From: Candidatus Rokuibacteriota bacterium
Lineage (GTDB): Bacteria > Methylomirabilota > Methylomirabilia > Rokubacteriales > CSP1-6
Reading direction: 5' to 3'
Assembly: GCA_003220615.1 (NCBI GenBank)
Contig: QHTB01000142.1
Span: 1-56,154, forward strand
DNA length: 56,154 bases
Shown: positions 41,159 through 49,797 of the stretch, piece by piece
Position numbering within the stretch: position 1 is the stretch's first letter
How the letters are laid out: each line of letters starts with the position of its first letter
Position numbers and translations under genes: made by a program
The notes under the pieces: generated by a model
The model's input: the letters and a program-made list of their open reading frames with translations, nothing else
What the model was told of the DNA's origin: nothing
Database searches by the model: none

Positions 41159-41829
41159 GTCGAGAGCAGCTCGGCGACGACGCGGGCCACGAGCAGATTG
41201 GCGACGATCACCGGAACGTCGAGCGCGGCCTGCAACGCGTCGCGCTGCGATCGTTGAAAGCCGATGCAGTCGAGGACGACGAAGCCGACTCCGCCCGCGC
41301 GCAGGCGATCCGCCACGACGGAGATGGGAGCGGCGTGACGGTAGGGCGACGCCGCGACGACGACGGGATCGAAGCCGTGCTCGCGCCAGCGTCGAGTCGT
41401 CGGCTCGACGTGGCGCTCCGACGGCGTCAGCACGCCCAGCCGTCCCTCGAAGCTGACCCCGCGCAGCACGCCGAGCAGGATCTTGTCGGGCTCGACGAGC
41501 GGGCGGCGGGCCCGCAGACCGCTGAAGTGCCCCGTGCACAGGACCACGGTCATGCTCACGCCGAGCGCGTCGAGCTCGGCGATCATCCGCTGGACTCGGG
41601 GCGTGACGCTGCGCTTGCCGACGAAGACCGACGAGCCGTCGGTCAGGCGCGTCACCAGCACCTCGTCGTCGGACTCCGGCGCCAGCTGCGCAATCTCGTC
41701 ACCGCCCAGGCCGTCGAGGGCGCCGCGCTCGATGATCTCGACGTCGGGGCCCAGCACGTCGGCCATCGCCGGGACGACGTCGACTCGCGGAGCCTGGCCG
41801 ATCGTCACCATGCCGACCCTCGGCTTCAT
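41155..41829 (-). CDS. AroM family protein
   Basis: Protein of 224 aa related to E. coli AroM, whose function is unsettled. The N-terminus KPRVGMVTIGQAPRVDVVPAM with IIERGALDGL is characteristic. The C-terminal half has the aspartate/glutamate-racemase-like pattern: VVLCTGHFSGL and FVVLDCIGFQR place a cysteine in each half, as in that superfamily. A role as racemase or hydantoin racemase-like enzyme would fit the adjacent DUF917/HyuA pair, but is inference. The start at 41829 lies eight bases after an extended -10 (TGCTATCAT). Confidence 0.88.
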   Translation of the reverse strand: MKPRVGMVTIGQAPRVDVVPAMADVLGPDVEIIERGALDGLGGDEIAQLAPESDDEVLVTRLTDGSSVFVGKRSVTPRVQRMIAELDALGVSMTVVLCTGHFSGLRARRPLVEPDKILLGVLRGVSFEGRLGVLTPSERHVEPTTRRWREHGFDPVVVAASPYRHAAPISVVADRLRAGGVGFVVLDCIGFQRSQRDALQAALDVPVIVANLLVARVVAELLST

Positions 41830-41837
41830 CGGCCGGC

Positions 41838-41846
41838 ATGATAGCA
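41838..41846 (-). promoter_or_regulatory. Extended -10 of the aroM-like gene
   Basis: TGCTATCAT on the minus strand, eight bases before the ATG at 41829, with no Shine-Dalgarno site. Confidence 0.45.
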
Positions 41847-41878
41847 TCGGCTTCCACATCGCCCGAGAGGTGACGTCG

Positions 41879-43852
41879 ATGAAGCCGACATCCCAACTCC
41901 TCGAGCATCTCTACCGGACCATGGTGCGGATCCGCCGCTTCGACGAGAAGACGACGGAGCTGTTCCAGGCCGGCCTCGTCAAAGGCACCGCGCATTCCTA
42001 TGTCGGTCAGGAGGCGGTCGCTACCGGGGCGTGCGCGGCGCTGAGCGAGCAGGACGCCATCGTCGGCAACCATCGCGGCCATGGCCACTGCATCGCCAAG
42101 GGCGCGCGCATCGACCGGATGATGGCGGAGCTGATGGGACGCGAGACCGGCTACTGCCGTGGCCTGGGCGGCTCGATGCACATCGCGGCGCTCGATCTCA
42201 ACATCCTCGGCTGTAACGGGATCGTGGCCGCCGGCCTGCCCATCGGCACGGGCGCCGCGCTGGCCGCGCGCCTGCGCAAGAGCGACGTCGTGGTCACGAT
42301 CTTCTTCGGCGACGGCGGCGCCAATCAGGGCACGGTCCACGAGTCGATGAACCTGGCGGCCATCTGGAATCTGCCCGTCGTGTTCCTGTGCGAGAACAAC
42401 CACTACGCGCTCTCGACGTCGTCCAAGCGGACGACGGCCGGCGAGGGCATCGCCGCCCGCTCGGGGGCCTACGGCTTCCCGGGGGTCCGCGTCGACGGCA
42501 ACGACGTGCTCGAGGTGTACCAGGCCATGCGGCACGCCGTCGCACGGGCCCGCAGCGGCAAGGGGCCGACGCTGCTGGAAGCAGTGACCTACCGCTGGGG
42601 CGACCACAGCATGCGCGCGAACCTGCCCGGCTATCGGACGAAGGACGAGGAGCTCGAGTGGCAGCGGCGCGATCCCCTCGCGCGGTTCGAGATGCGCCTC
42701 ATCGACGAGAAGCTGGTCGCGGCCGACCGGCTCAAACAGATCCGCAACGAGGCCGAGCACGAGCTGGAGGAAGCGGTCGCCTTCGGCATGGCCAGCGCCG
42801 AGCCGACGGTCGAGGTCATGGAATCGTCGGTGTACGCGCCCCACATCGAGGTGAGCGAGCCCGCCCGTCCCGCGGCGGGAACGCGCGAGATCACCTTCGT
42901 GCAGGCCCTGAACGAGGCGATGCACGGAGAGATGGCGAGGGATCCCCGCGTGTTCGTGATGGGCGAGGACGTGGGATTGATCGGCGGGATCTTCGGAGCG
43001 ACACGCGGCCTGCGCGAGGCGTTCGGCGAGGAGCGCGTGCGCGACACGCCGATCTCGGAGCCGACCTTCGTGGGCATGGGCGTGGGCGCCGCGGTGAGCG
43101 GGCTCCGCCCCATCGTCGAGCTCCAGATCTTCGACTTCGTCGCGATGACGATGGACCAGATCGTGAACCAGGCGGCGAAGTTCCGCTACATGCTGGGCGG
43201 CACCCCGACCGTGCCGCTCGTGATCCGCGGCCCGCAGGGCGGCGGCATCCGCCTCGCCGCTCAGCATTCCCAGAGCCTGGAAGCGTGGTTCATTCACGTT
43301 CCCGGGCTCGTGGTCGTCGCGCCGTCGACGCCTGCCGACGCCAAAGGCCTGCTGACGTCAGCCATCCGCGACGACAACCCCGTGATCTTCCTCGAGCACA
43401 AGGTCCTCTACGCTCAGAAGGGCCCGGTGCCCGAGGCCTCGTACGCGATCCCGCTCGGCAAGGCCGACGTCAAGCGCGCCGGCACCGACGTCACCGTCAT
43501 CGCCACCCAGGTGATGGTCCAGCGCGCGCTGGCCGCCGCCGAGGAGCTGGCCGGGGACGGGATCAGCGTCGAGGTCATCGACCCGCGGACGCTTGCCCCC
43601 CTCGACGAGGCGACGATCCTGTCGTCGGTGGAGAAGACGGGGCGCCTCGTGGTCGTCCACGAAGCGGTCAAGCGCGGCGGCTTCGGCGCCGAGGTCGCGG
43701 CGCTCGTCAGCGAGAAGGCGCTCGACTGGCTCGACGCGCCCATCGTGCGCGTCGGCGCCCGTCACGTGCCCATGCCCTACAACGACGCGCTGGAGCGCGC
43801 GACCATTCCGACCCAGGAGGACATCGCAGCCGCGGTGCGCTCCCTGGTCTGA
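41879..43852 (+). CDS. Fused 2-oxoacid (acetoin/pyruvate-type) dehydrogenase E1 alpha-beta
   Basis: Thiamine-diphosphate enzyme of 657 aa in which E1 alpha and beta are one chain. Alpha part (1-330): FDEKTTELFQAGLVKGTAHSYVGQEA, GCNGIVAAGLPIGTGAALAA and the ThDP motif GDGGANQG at 144-151. Beta part (from about 340): REITFVQALNEAM, VFVMGEDVGLIGGIFGATRGL, the conserved FVGMGVGAAVSGLRPIVE and PYNDALE near the end. It decarboxylates a 2-oxoacid or cleaves acetoin and passes the acyl group to a lipoyl E2. No E2, E3 or lipoyl gene is adjacent. GAGAGGTGA before ATG 41879 is a weak Shine-Dalgarno site. Confidence 0.93.
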   Translation: MKPTSQLLEHLYRTMVRIRRFDEKTTELFQAGLVKGTAHSYVGQEAVATGACAALSEQDAIVGNHRGHGHCIAKGARIDRMMAELMGRETGYCRGLGGSMHIAALDLNILGCNGIVAAGLPIGTGAALAARLRKSDVVVTIFFGDGGANQGTVHESMNLAAIWNLPVVFLCENNHYALSTSSKRTTAGEGIAARSGAYGFPGVRVDGNDVLEVYQAMRHAVARARSGKGPTLLEAVTYRWGDHSMRANLPGYRTKDEELEWQRRDPLARFEMRLIDEKLVAADRLKQIRNEAEHELEEAVAFGMASAEPTVEVMESSVYAPHIEVSEPARPAAGTREITFVQALNEAMHGEMARDPRVFVMGEDVGLIGGIFGATRGLREAFGEERVRDTPISEPTFVGMGVGAAVSGLRPIVELQIFDFVAMTMDQIVNQAAKFRYMLGGTPTVPLVIRGPQGGGIRLAAQHSQSLEAWFIHVPGLVVVAPSTPADAKGLLTSAIRDDNPVIFLEHKVLYAQKGPVPEASYAIPLGKADVKRAGTDVTVIATQVMVQRALAAAEELAGDGISVEVIDPRTLAPLDEATILSSVEKTGRLVVVHEAVKRGGFGAEVAALVSEKALDWLDAPIVRVGARHVPMPYNDALERATIPTQEDIAAAVRSLV

Positions 43853-43860
43853 CCCGGCCA

Positions 43861-43884
43861 CCCGGCGGCCAGCCTGCCGCCGGG
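43861..43884 (+). terminator. Terminator hairpin after the E1 gene
   Basis: CCCGGCGGC (43861-43869) and GCCGCCGGG (43876-43884) pair perfectly over nine bases around a six-base loop, eight bases after the stop. There is no T run. Confidence 0.6.
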
Positions 43885-43896
43885 GAGTGTCGGAAA

Positions 43897-43939
43897 TTCT
43901 TAGGTTGACGAGATGCCTGGAGTTAGGTCACCCTAAGAA
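43897..43939. promoter_or_regulatory. Candidate iron-responsive (DtxR/IdeR-like) operator of the FTR1 gene
   Basis: TTAGG-TCAC-CCTAA (43923-43936) is an inverted repeat resembling half-sites of the IdeR/DtxR box. A second half, TTCTTAGG (43897-43904), is the exact complement of CCTAAGAA (43932-43939). TTGACG at 43905-43910 may be the -35 of the promoter. The AT-richness of the segment stands out from its surroundings. Confidence 0.5.
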
Positions 43940-43955
43940 CTCTAGGGATCCGAAC

Positions 43956-44798
43956 GTGGGCGCCACTTTCCTCATCACCGCGCGCGAAGGCTTCGAGGCC
44001 GCGCTGCTCCTCGGCCTCGTGTACGCCTCGCTCAATCGCCTCGGACGCCACGACCAGTTCCGCAACGTGACGATCGGAGCGTGGGTCGGCTTCCTGGCCA
44101 GCGTCCTCATGGGCATCGCCGTCACCGTGCTGTCGGGCCCCCTGCTCGACCTCGGCCCCGACGTGATCGCGGCCGCCGTCATCTTCGCGGCGGTCGGCCT
44201 GCTCACGTGGCACGGCTGGTGGATGCGCCAGCACGCTCGCGTGCTGCGCGGCGAAGTCGAGCAGCGCGTCGAGGCCGCCGAGGCGAGCCGCCGTCTCTGG
44301 GCGGTTGGCCTCATCGCCTTTGCCGGAGTCTTCCGCGAGGGTGCCGAGACCGTCCTCTTCCTGTGGGGCCTGATGACGCAGGTCGGATCGACGCACGGCT
44401 GGGACAGCGCCATTGGCGCGGCGCTCGGTCTCGTGGTGGCCGCCGCCCTGGGCTGGGCCGTCTATCACGGTGGGGCCAGGCTGAGCCTGCCGCGCTTCTT
44501 CACGGCGACGTCGATCCTCATCCTCTTCCTCGCCGCCGGGTTGTTCAGCACGGGGTTGGGCCGCCTGCAGGCGCTGGGCGCGCTGCCGCCGGCCGACATC
44601 TTGTGGGATACCTCGGCCGTGCTGAGCAACGAGAGCATCGTCGGCTCGTTCCTCAACGGCCTCGTGGGATATCGCGCGCGGCCGTCGACGATCGAAGCGT
44701 TCGGATATCTCGCCTACCTGGTCGTGGGGACCGCGCTGTTCTTCGGCTCCGGCGCGCTGACGCCGTGGCGGCGCATCCCGGTCGCGGCGCGCGACTGA
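43956..44798 (+). CDS. FTR1 family high-affinity iron permease
   Basis: Inner-membrane protein of 280 aa with seven predicted helices. Both FTR1 iron-binding motifs are present: REGFE at residues 10-14 in helix 1 and REGAE at 127-131 in helix 4, each inside the usual context (LITAREGFEAALLLG and GVFREGAETVLFLWG). It moves ferric iron, probably after oxidation by a partner protein; EfeO/EfeB-type partners are not encoded nearby. The start is GTG 43956. The upstream palindromes suggest iron-dependent repression. It ends four bases from the convergent ligase gene. Confidence 0.92.
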   Translation: MGATFLITAREGFEAALLLGLVYASLNRLGRHDQFRNVTIGAWVGFLASVLMGIAVTVLSGPLLDLGPDVIAAAVIFAAVGLLTWHGWWMRQHARVLRGEVEQRVEAAEASRRLWAVGLIAFAGVFREGAETVLFLWGLMTQVGSTHGWDSAIGAALGLVVAAALGWAVYHGGARLSLPRFFTATSILILFLAAGLFSTGLGRLQALGALPPADILWDTSAVLSNESIVGSFLNGLVGYRARPSTIEAFGYLAYLVVGTALFFGSGALTPWRRIPVAARD

Positions 44799-44802
44799 CG
44801 TT

Positions 44803-46200
44803 CTAGCCGGAGGTTCGCAGCGCCGACTTGAGAACCTTGCCTGTCGCGGCCTTCGGCAGGGCCTCGAGGATCGTGACGAGGCGCGGATACTTGAAGCTGG
44901 CCAGGCGCTCGCGACACCAGGCGACGAGAACCTCGGGGGCGACGTCGGCGCCATGGCGCAACGCCACGAACGCCGTGACCTCCTCACCGAGCTCGGGATG
45001 GCCGACGCCGATCACCGCCGCCTCGGTCACCGCCGGGTGCGCCATTAACACCGCTTCGACCTCCTGGGGAAAGATCGAGTAACCACCTCGCAGGATCCTT
45101 TCGCGCTTGCGACCGTCAATCCGGACGAAGCCGCCGGGATCGATGGTGGCCAGGTCCCCGGTCCTGAACCAGCCGGCGGCGAGCACCGCGCGCGTCTCGT
45201 CGGGCGCGCCGAGATATTCGTCCATCGCGGCGGGTGATCGGATGAACAGCTCGCCGCATTCGCCGGCGGCCAGCCCCGCTCCGTCGTCGTCGACGATCTT
45301 CAACTCGACACCCGCGACCGCACGGCCGATGGCGTCGGGCCGGTCCTCGGGATCACCGGCGACGTACGAGATGGGCCGGAACAGCTCGGTCATGCCGTAG
45401 CCGCGCAGGATTCGCACACCGGTCGCCGCCCGCCACTCGGACGCGAGCGGCCACGGACACGGCGCCGCTCCCGACAACGCGATGCGCAGCCGGCGCAGGT
45501 CGCCGAGCCCGGCGTCGGCGTCGAGCAACCGGCGGAACATCGTGGCCACGCCGGGAAAGACGCTGACTCCGAGATCGCGGATCGACCCGAGCACGGCCTC
45601 GGGCGAGAACCGCTCGAGGAGACCGACCGTCGCGCCGGTGACGAGGGGCGCGAGCAGCGCGCCGTTCAGCCCGTACGAATGGGACAGCGGCAGGACGGCC
45701 AGCACCACGTCGTCCGCGGTGAGCGCCATGACGGGATCGATCCACGACGCGACGCCCGCGGCGACGGCGTGCTGCGAGAGCACGGCGCCCTTCGGGGCGC
45801 CGGTCGAGCCCGACGTGTACAGGATCAACGCCGGCGCGTCGCTGCTCGGAGACGGCCAGTCGCACTCGTCGGCGGCGACGTCGTGCACGACGACGGCCGG
45901 CGCCAGATCGTCGATGATCCTCGTGCGCTCCTCGTCGATCAGCCGCGGATCCAGCGGGGCCACGGTGGCTCCGAGCTTGAGCGCGCCGAGCAGCGCGACG
46001 ACGAACTCCGCACGGTTGCCGATGACGAGCGCGACACGGTCGCCGGCGCGGACGCCGCCGTGATGGAGCGCCCGCGCGAATCCTCCGGCGCGCCGATCGA
46101 GCTGGCGATAGGTGAGGGCGCCGCCGTCCCAGCGGAGCGCCACCTTCTCGGGCCGGCGGCGCGCCGTGACTTCGAAGCGCGCGACGACCGGGTCAGCCAC
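44803..46200 (-). CDS. AMP-binding acyl-CoA synthetase/ligase
   Basis: ANL-superfamily adenylating enzyme of 465 aa. The phosphate loop is LILYTSGSTGAPKGAVLS, the aromatic-residue motif is RILRGYGMTELF, FRTGDLATIDPGGFVRIDGRKRERILRGGYSIFP is the hinge region and LPKAATGKVLKSAL carries the catalytic lysine. It activates a carboxylic acid to acyl-AMP and then acyl-CoA. At 465 aa it is short for the family (about 500-550). The GTG start at 46200 lies five bases after the UbiD stop, so it is in an operon with the UbiD decarboxylase, and an aromatic or unsaturated acid is a likely substrate. Confidence 0.92.
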   Translation of the reverse strand: MADPVVARFEVTARRRPEKVALRWDGGALTYRQLDRRAGGFARALHHGGVRAGDRVALVIGNRAEFVVALLGALKLGATVAPLDPRLIDEERTRIIDDLAPAVVVHDVAADECDWPSPSSDAPALILYTSGSTGAPKGAVLSQHAVAAGVASWIDPVMALTADDVVLAVLPLSHSYGLNGALLAPLVTGATVGLLERFSPEAVLGSIRDLGVSVFPGVATMFRRLLDADAGLGDLRRLRIALSGAAPCPWPLASEWRAATGVRILRGYGMTELFRPISYVAGDPEDRPDAIGRAVAGVELKIVDDDGAGLAAGECGELFIRSPAAMDEYLGAPDETRAVLAAGWFRTGDLATIDPGGFVRIDGRKRERILRGGYSIFPQEVEAVLMAHPAVTEAAVIGVGHPELGEEVTAFVALRHGADVAPEVLVAWCRERLASFKYPRLVTILEALPKAATGKVLKSALRTSG

Positions 46201-46205
46201 GCCGC

Positions 46206-47561
46206 TTACGGAAGGTAGTCCTTGAGATCGAGCCGCTCGAGGACGGCGGGCGGCACGCGGTGGCGGGGCGTGTACGCGGCCAGCGACGGCTTGGCCGTCG
46301 CGTCGATGCCCCACTTGGCCGTGTAGCCGTCTTCCTTGGTGGAAGGATCGAGGTCGGAGCCACGGGCGTTCGTGATCACCGTGATGTCGCGGTCGGGCTG
46401 GCAGCGCGTGGCGATCGCCCAGTTGACCTGGCGGTCGTCGAAGACGTCCACGTCGTGATCGACGACGACGACACGCTTCATGTAGAGGTCGGCGCCCAGC
46501 ACGGCGAGGATCGCGTTCTTGGCCTGACCGGCGATGCGCTGCTCGAGCGAGACGAAGCAGGTGAAGGGCGCCGGCACGCGCACGGCCTTGACCGACGGCA
46601 CCATCGCCCGCACCGCGCGGTAGAGGTTCGCCTCGATCGGAATCGTCGAGAGCAGCATGTGATCGAGGTGCGCCACCGAGATGTCCTGGAAGATCGCGTC
46701 CCGGCGATGGGTGATCGCCGTGACCTTCACCACCTCGCGCTGGCGCTCGCCCAGGCTATAGCCGGTGAACTCGCCGAACGGCCCTTCCGGCACACGCTCG
46801 TGAGGCCGGATCTCGGCTTCGATCACGAGCTCGGCGTGGGCCGGCACCACCACGTCGCTCGTCTCGCACTTCACCAATTCGAGCGGCTCGCCGAAGAGCC
46901 CGCCCATGATGCCGCGCTCGTCCTCGTCCACAGAGCCGATGGCCAGCGCGCCCAGCGCGATCGCCGGATGGGCGCCGATGACGAAGGCGACCGGCAGCGG
47001 CTCGTTGCGCTTCTCGGCCAGGCGGTGGAACTCCCACAGGTGCTTGCCGAGCGTGAGATGGATCGACGTCGTGTCGCGGCCCTTCAGCATCAGACGGTTG
47101 TAGGCGCAGTTCCAGATGTCGGCCGTCGGGTCCTTGGCAAACGAGATCGCCGAGGTCAGGAACACGCCGCCGTCGCCCTCGTGATGGATGATCTGCGGCA
47201 GGTCGAGGAGGTTCACGTCCTTGCCGGTCCTCACCACGTCCTTCACCGCGCCCGTCCTCACGACGCGAGGTGCGATCGGCCTCTCCATCGCGCGGAGGTA
47301 CGTCGTGAGCAGCGCGTCGGGCGCGGCGTTCAGCGCCAGCGCGAGCCGAGCCCGGCTGGCGTGGAGATTCGTGAGCACGGGAAACGAGGTGCCGCGGACC
47401 TTCTCGAAGAGCAGGACGGGGCGCTTGCGCGCCTCTTTCTCGAGCTTCACCACCAGCGCGGTGATCTCGTACGCCGGATCGACCTCGCGCGAGACAATCA
47501 GAAATTCTTCGGGACGCTTGCGCTTGAGGAGATCGAGATAGCTACGCAGATCCTGGGCCAT
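46206..47561 (-). CDS. UbiD family decarboxylase
   Basis: Prenylated-FMN-dependent reversible decarboxylase of 451 aa. QDLRSYLDLLKRKRPEEFLIV is the usual N-terminus; WNCAYNRLMLKGRDTTSIHL, IGAHPAIALGALA and the catalytic EGPFGEFTGYSLGE block (with Glu residues of the E-R-E network) are present. HLDHMLLSTIPIEANLY and VDHDVDVFDDRQVNWAIATR complete the family pattern. It acts on aromatic or alpha,beta-unsaturated acids. No ubiX gene for the cofactor is in the window. TACCAT lies 11 bases before the ATG. Confidence 0.94.
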   Translation of the reverse strand: MAQDLRSYLDLLKRKRPEEFLIVSREVDPAYEITALVVKLEKEARKRPVLLFEKVRGTSFPVLTNLHASRARLALALNAAPDALLTTYLRAMERPIAPRVVRTGAVKDVVRTGKDVNLLDLPQIIHHEGDGGVFLTSAISFAKDPTADIWNCAYNRLMLKGRDTTSIHLTLGKHLWEFHRLAEKRNEPLPVAFVIGAHPAIALGALAIGSVDEDERGIMGGLFGEPLELVKCETSDVVVPAHAELVIEAEIRPHERVPEGPFGEFTGYSLGERQREVVKVTAITHRRDAIFQDISVAHLDHMLLSTIPIEANLYRAVRAMVPSVKAVRVPAPFTCFVSLEQRIAGQAKNAILAVLGADLYMKRVVVVDHDVDVFDDRQVNWAIATRCQPDRDITVITNARGSDLDPSTKEDGYTAKWGIDATAKPSLAAYTPRHRVPPAVLERLDLKDYLP

Positions 47562-47618
47562 GGCGAGTCCCGATGGTACACGGGGAGGGCCGATCTCGAC
47601 AAACCTCGCGGGGTCGCG

Positions 47619-48098
47619 TTAGTCGTTCAGGGGGCTCGCTGACGGCGGTGGGTGGAGCCTCTGCTCGACCTGGGAGATGATCTCGCCGGCGGTCGCCCGA
47701 TCCTTGCCGATGCCGTGCTGGCTGACGACGAGCTTCATGCGAGTGAGCGCCGGCGTGATCGGATCGAGCTTGACAGTGAACTTTCGGTCGATGGCCGCGC
47801 CGTGGATCGTCACGTCGGCGCCGTCGAACGACTCGTTGGTCGGCGTGATTTCCAGCTTTTGAAACGTTTCGTGCACGGCCTCGTACACGTCCTTCACAGG
47901 GCTGCTGAACGTCCGGTAGGCGGCGCCGGCCATCGTGTACTCCGTGCCCGCCCTGACGAGGCCCCCGGCGCTTCCGCTGACCGCGGCCGCGCCCACGGCG
48001 GCGGGCGGAATCGCGATCGCCGCGCAGCCTGAGCACGAGAGCGCCGACGCGAGCGCCAGGACGAGGAGCGCGACGCGGACCATCCTCCGAGAGCACAC
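47619..48098 (-). CDS. DUF3568-like lipoprotein
   Basis: Putative lipoprotein of 159 aa (154 if it starts at ATG 48083). The N-terminal hydrophobic stretch ends with SALSCSGCAA, so lipidation on one of the two cysteines is likely. After a glycine/alanine-rich part comes the DUF3568-type core: YTMAGAAYRTFSSPVKDVYEAVHETFQKLEI, followed by VTIHGAAIDRKFTVKLDPITPALTRMKLVV. This family of small envelope proteins has no known function. A GGAGG directly abuts ATG 48083, too close to serve it, and the GTG at 48098 is the alternative. It is divergent from the adenylase operon. Confidence 0.8.
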   Translation of the reverse strand: MCSRRMVRVALLVLALASALSCSGCAAIAIPPAAVGAAAVSGSAGGLVRAGTEYTMAGAAYRTFSSPVKDVYEAVHETFQKLEITPTNESFDGADVTIHGAAIDRKFTVKLDPITPALTRMKLVVSQHGIGKDRATAGEIISQVEQRLHPPPSASPLND

Positions 48099-48121
48099 GC
48101 AACGACGATGCCAGCGTGAAG

Positions 48122-48127
48122 TAAGCT
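48122..48127 (+). promoter_or_regulatory. -10-like element of the adenylase operon
   Basis: TAAGCT lies eight bases before the ATG at 48136, again with no Shine-Dalgarno site. Confidence 0.35.
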
Positions 48128-48135
48128 ATGGCCCC

Positions 48136-49797
48136 ATGACACCGCCACTCGAGGGCATGGTCCCCTGGCCCGCCGACATCACCGAGCGGTATCGCGCTCG
48201 CGGCTACTGGACGGGCGAGACCCTCGGCTCCGCGTTCGACCGTTCTGTCGCCGCCCACGCCGACCGCGTCGCCGTGGTCGAGGGCGATCGCCGGCTGACT
48301 TACCGTCAGCTCGCCGGCCTCGTCGATCGCCTCGCTCGTCATCTGGTCGAGCGCGAGATCGTCGGCGGCGCCCGCGTCGTCTTCCAGCTTCCCAACGTCC
48401 TCGAGTTCGTCGTCGCCTACTTCGCGTGCCTGAAGGTCGGCGCAATCCCGCTCGCGTGCCTGCCCGCTCATCGCCACGCCGAGATCGAGTATCTCGCCAG
48501 GTTCACCGAGGCCAGCGCGTGGTTCCTCCCGTCCACGTTCCGCGGGTTCGACTACGTGGCGATGGCCGAGGAGTTGCGCGCCGGGCTGCCGTCGCTCCGG
48601 GAAATCTGGGTGGCCGGCGATCGCGTCGGTTCCGGCATGACGCGCTTTGCCGATCTCCTCGCCGACCCTGGCGCGACGCGCGCCGCGGCGACGACGCGAG
48701 CGGTGACGACCGCGCGAGCGCACCCACAGCCGAGCGACGTGGCCGTCTTCCAGCTCTCGGGAGGGACGACGGGCCTTCCCAAGGTGATCCCACGCACCCA
48801 CGACGACTATCTCTACAACTCCCGCGTCTTCGCGGCGATCACCGGCGTCGACCGCGAGACGGTTCTCCTCGTGACCGTTCCGATCTCACACAACTTTCCG
48901 CTCGCCTGTCCCGGCATCCAGGGCACGCTGCTGGCCGGCGGGCGCGTCGTGCTGGGTCCCTCGCCCGACGCCGAGACCGTCTTCAGCCTGGTCGAGCGCG
49001 AGCGAGTGACCTGGCTCCCCGCGGTGCCGGCCAGCGTCATCGGCTGGCTGAACGATCCGCGCATCACGCGCACCGACCTGACGTCCGTGCGTACGCTGGC
49101 CGTGGGCGGCTCCCGGCTCAATCCCGAGCCGGCCCGCCGCACGCTGAGCGAGATGGGCCCGGTGCTGATGCAAGTCTTCGGGATGGCCGAGGGCCTGCTC
49201 TGCTCGACACGGGCCGGCGATCCGGCCGAGGTGATCGTGGAGACGCAAGGCCGCCCCGCGTCGGACGGCGACGAGATTCGCATCGTCGACGACGACGGCA
49301 AAGAGGTCTCGCCCGGCCAGATCGGGGAGCTCCAGTGCCGCGGGCCCTATACGATCCGTGGCTACTACCGGGCCCCCGAGCACAATCGCGCGGCCTTCAC
49401 CGACGACGGCTTCTACCGCACCGGCGACATGGTGCGCATGCACCCGAGTGGAAATATCGTCGTGGAGGGCCGCAAGAAGGATCTGATCAACCGCGGCGGC
49501 GAGAAGATCAGCGCGGAAGAAGTCGAGAACCTGATCCTGAGCCACCCGGCCGTGCTGAACGTGGCGGTCGTCGCCGTCCCCGACGAGGTCCTGGGGGAGC
49601 GCGCGTGCGCCTGCGTGATGCTTCGCCCCGGAACGACGCTCACGCTCGCGGACCTCACCGACTTCCTCCTCCGCGAAAAGCGGATCGCCAAGTTCAAGCT
49701 GCCCGAGCGGCTGCAAGTTCGCGATCGCTTTCCCACCACGGCTGTCGGTAAAATCTCGAAGAAGGATCTGCGCGAGGAGGTCCGGGGACTCTCATGA
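48136..49797 (+). CDS. EntE-like aryl/acyl adenylate-forming enzyme
   Basis: ANL-superfamily enzyme of 553 aa most like (2,3-dihydroxybenzoyl)adenylate synthases: PWPADITERYRARGYWTGETLG at the start is typical of EntE/DhbE. The phosphate loop is QLSGGTTGLPKVIPRTH. LMQVFGMAEGLLCSTR, FYRTGDMVRMHPSGNIVVEGRKKDLINRGGEKIS and TTAVGKISKKDLRE are the later motifs. It activates an aromatic or similar acid, either for transfer to a carrier protein or to CoA; no carrier or NRPS gene is present. It leads an operon with two small proteins, a PaaA-like diiron protein and a 2OG dioxygenase, all closely spaced. Confidence 0.9.
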   Translation: MTPPLEGMVPWPADITERYRARGYWTGETLGSAFDRSVAAHADRVAVVEGDRRLTYRQLAGLVDRLARHLVEREIVGGARVVFQLPNVLEFVVAYFACLKVGAIPLACLPAHRHAEIEYLARFTEASAWFLPSTFRGFDYVAMAEELRAGLPSLREIWVAGDRVGSGMTRFADLLADPGATRAAATTRAVTTARAHPQPSDVAVFQLSGGTTGLPKVIPRTHDDYLYNSRVFAAITGVDRETVLLVTVPISHNFPLACPGIQGTLLAGGRVVLGPSPDAETVFSLVERERVTWLPAVPASVIGWLNDPRITRTDLTSVRTLAVGGSRLNPEPARRTLSEMGPVLMQVFGMAEGLLCSTRAGDPAEVIVETQGRPASDGDEIRIVDDDGKEVSPGQIGELQCRGPYTIRGYYRAPEHNRAAFTDDGFYRTGDMVRMHPSGNIVVEGRKKDLINRGGEKISAEEVENLILSHPAVLNVAVVAVPDEVLGERACACVMLRPGTTLTLADLTDFLLREKRIAKFKLPERLQVRDRFPTTAVGKISKKDLREEVRGLS

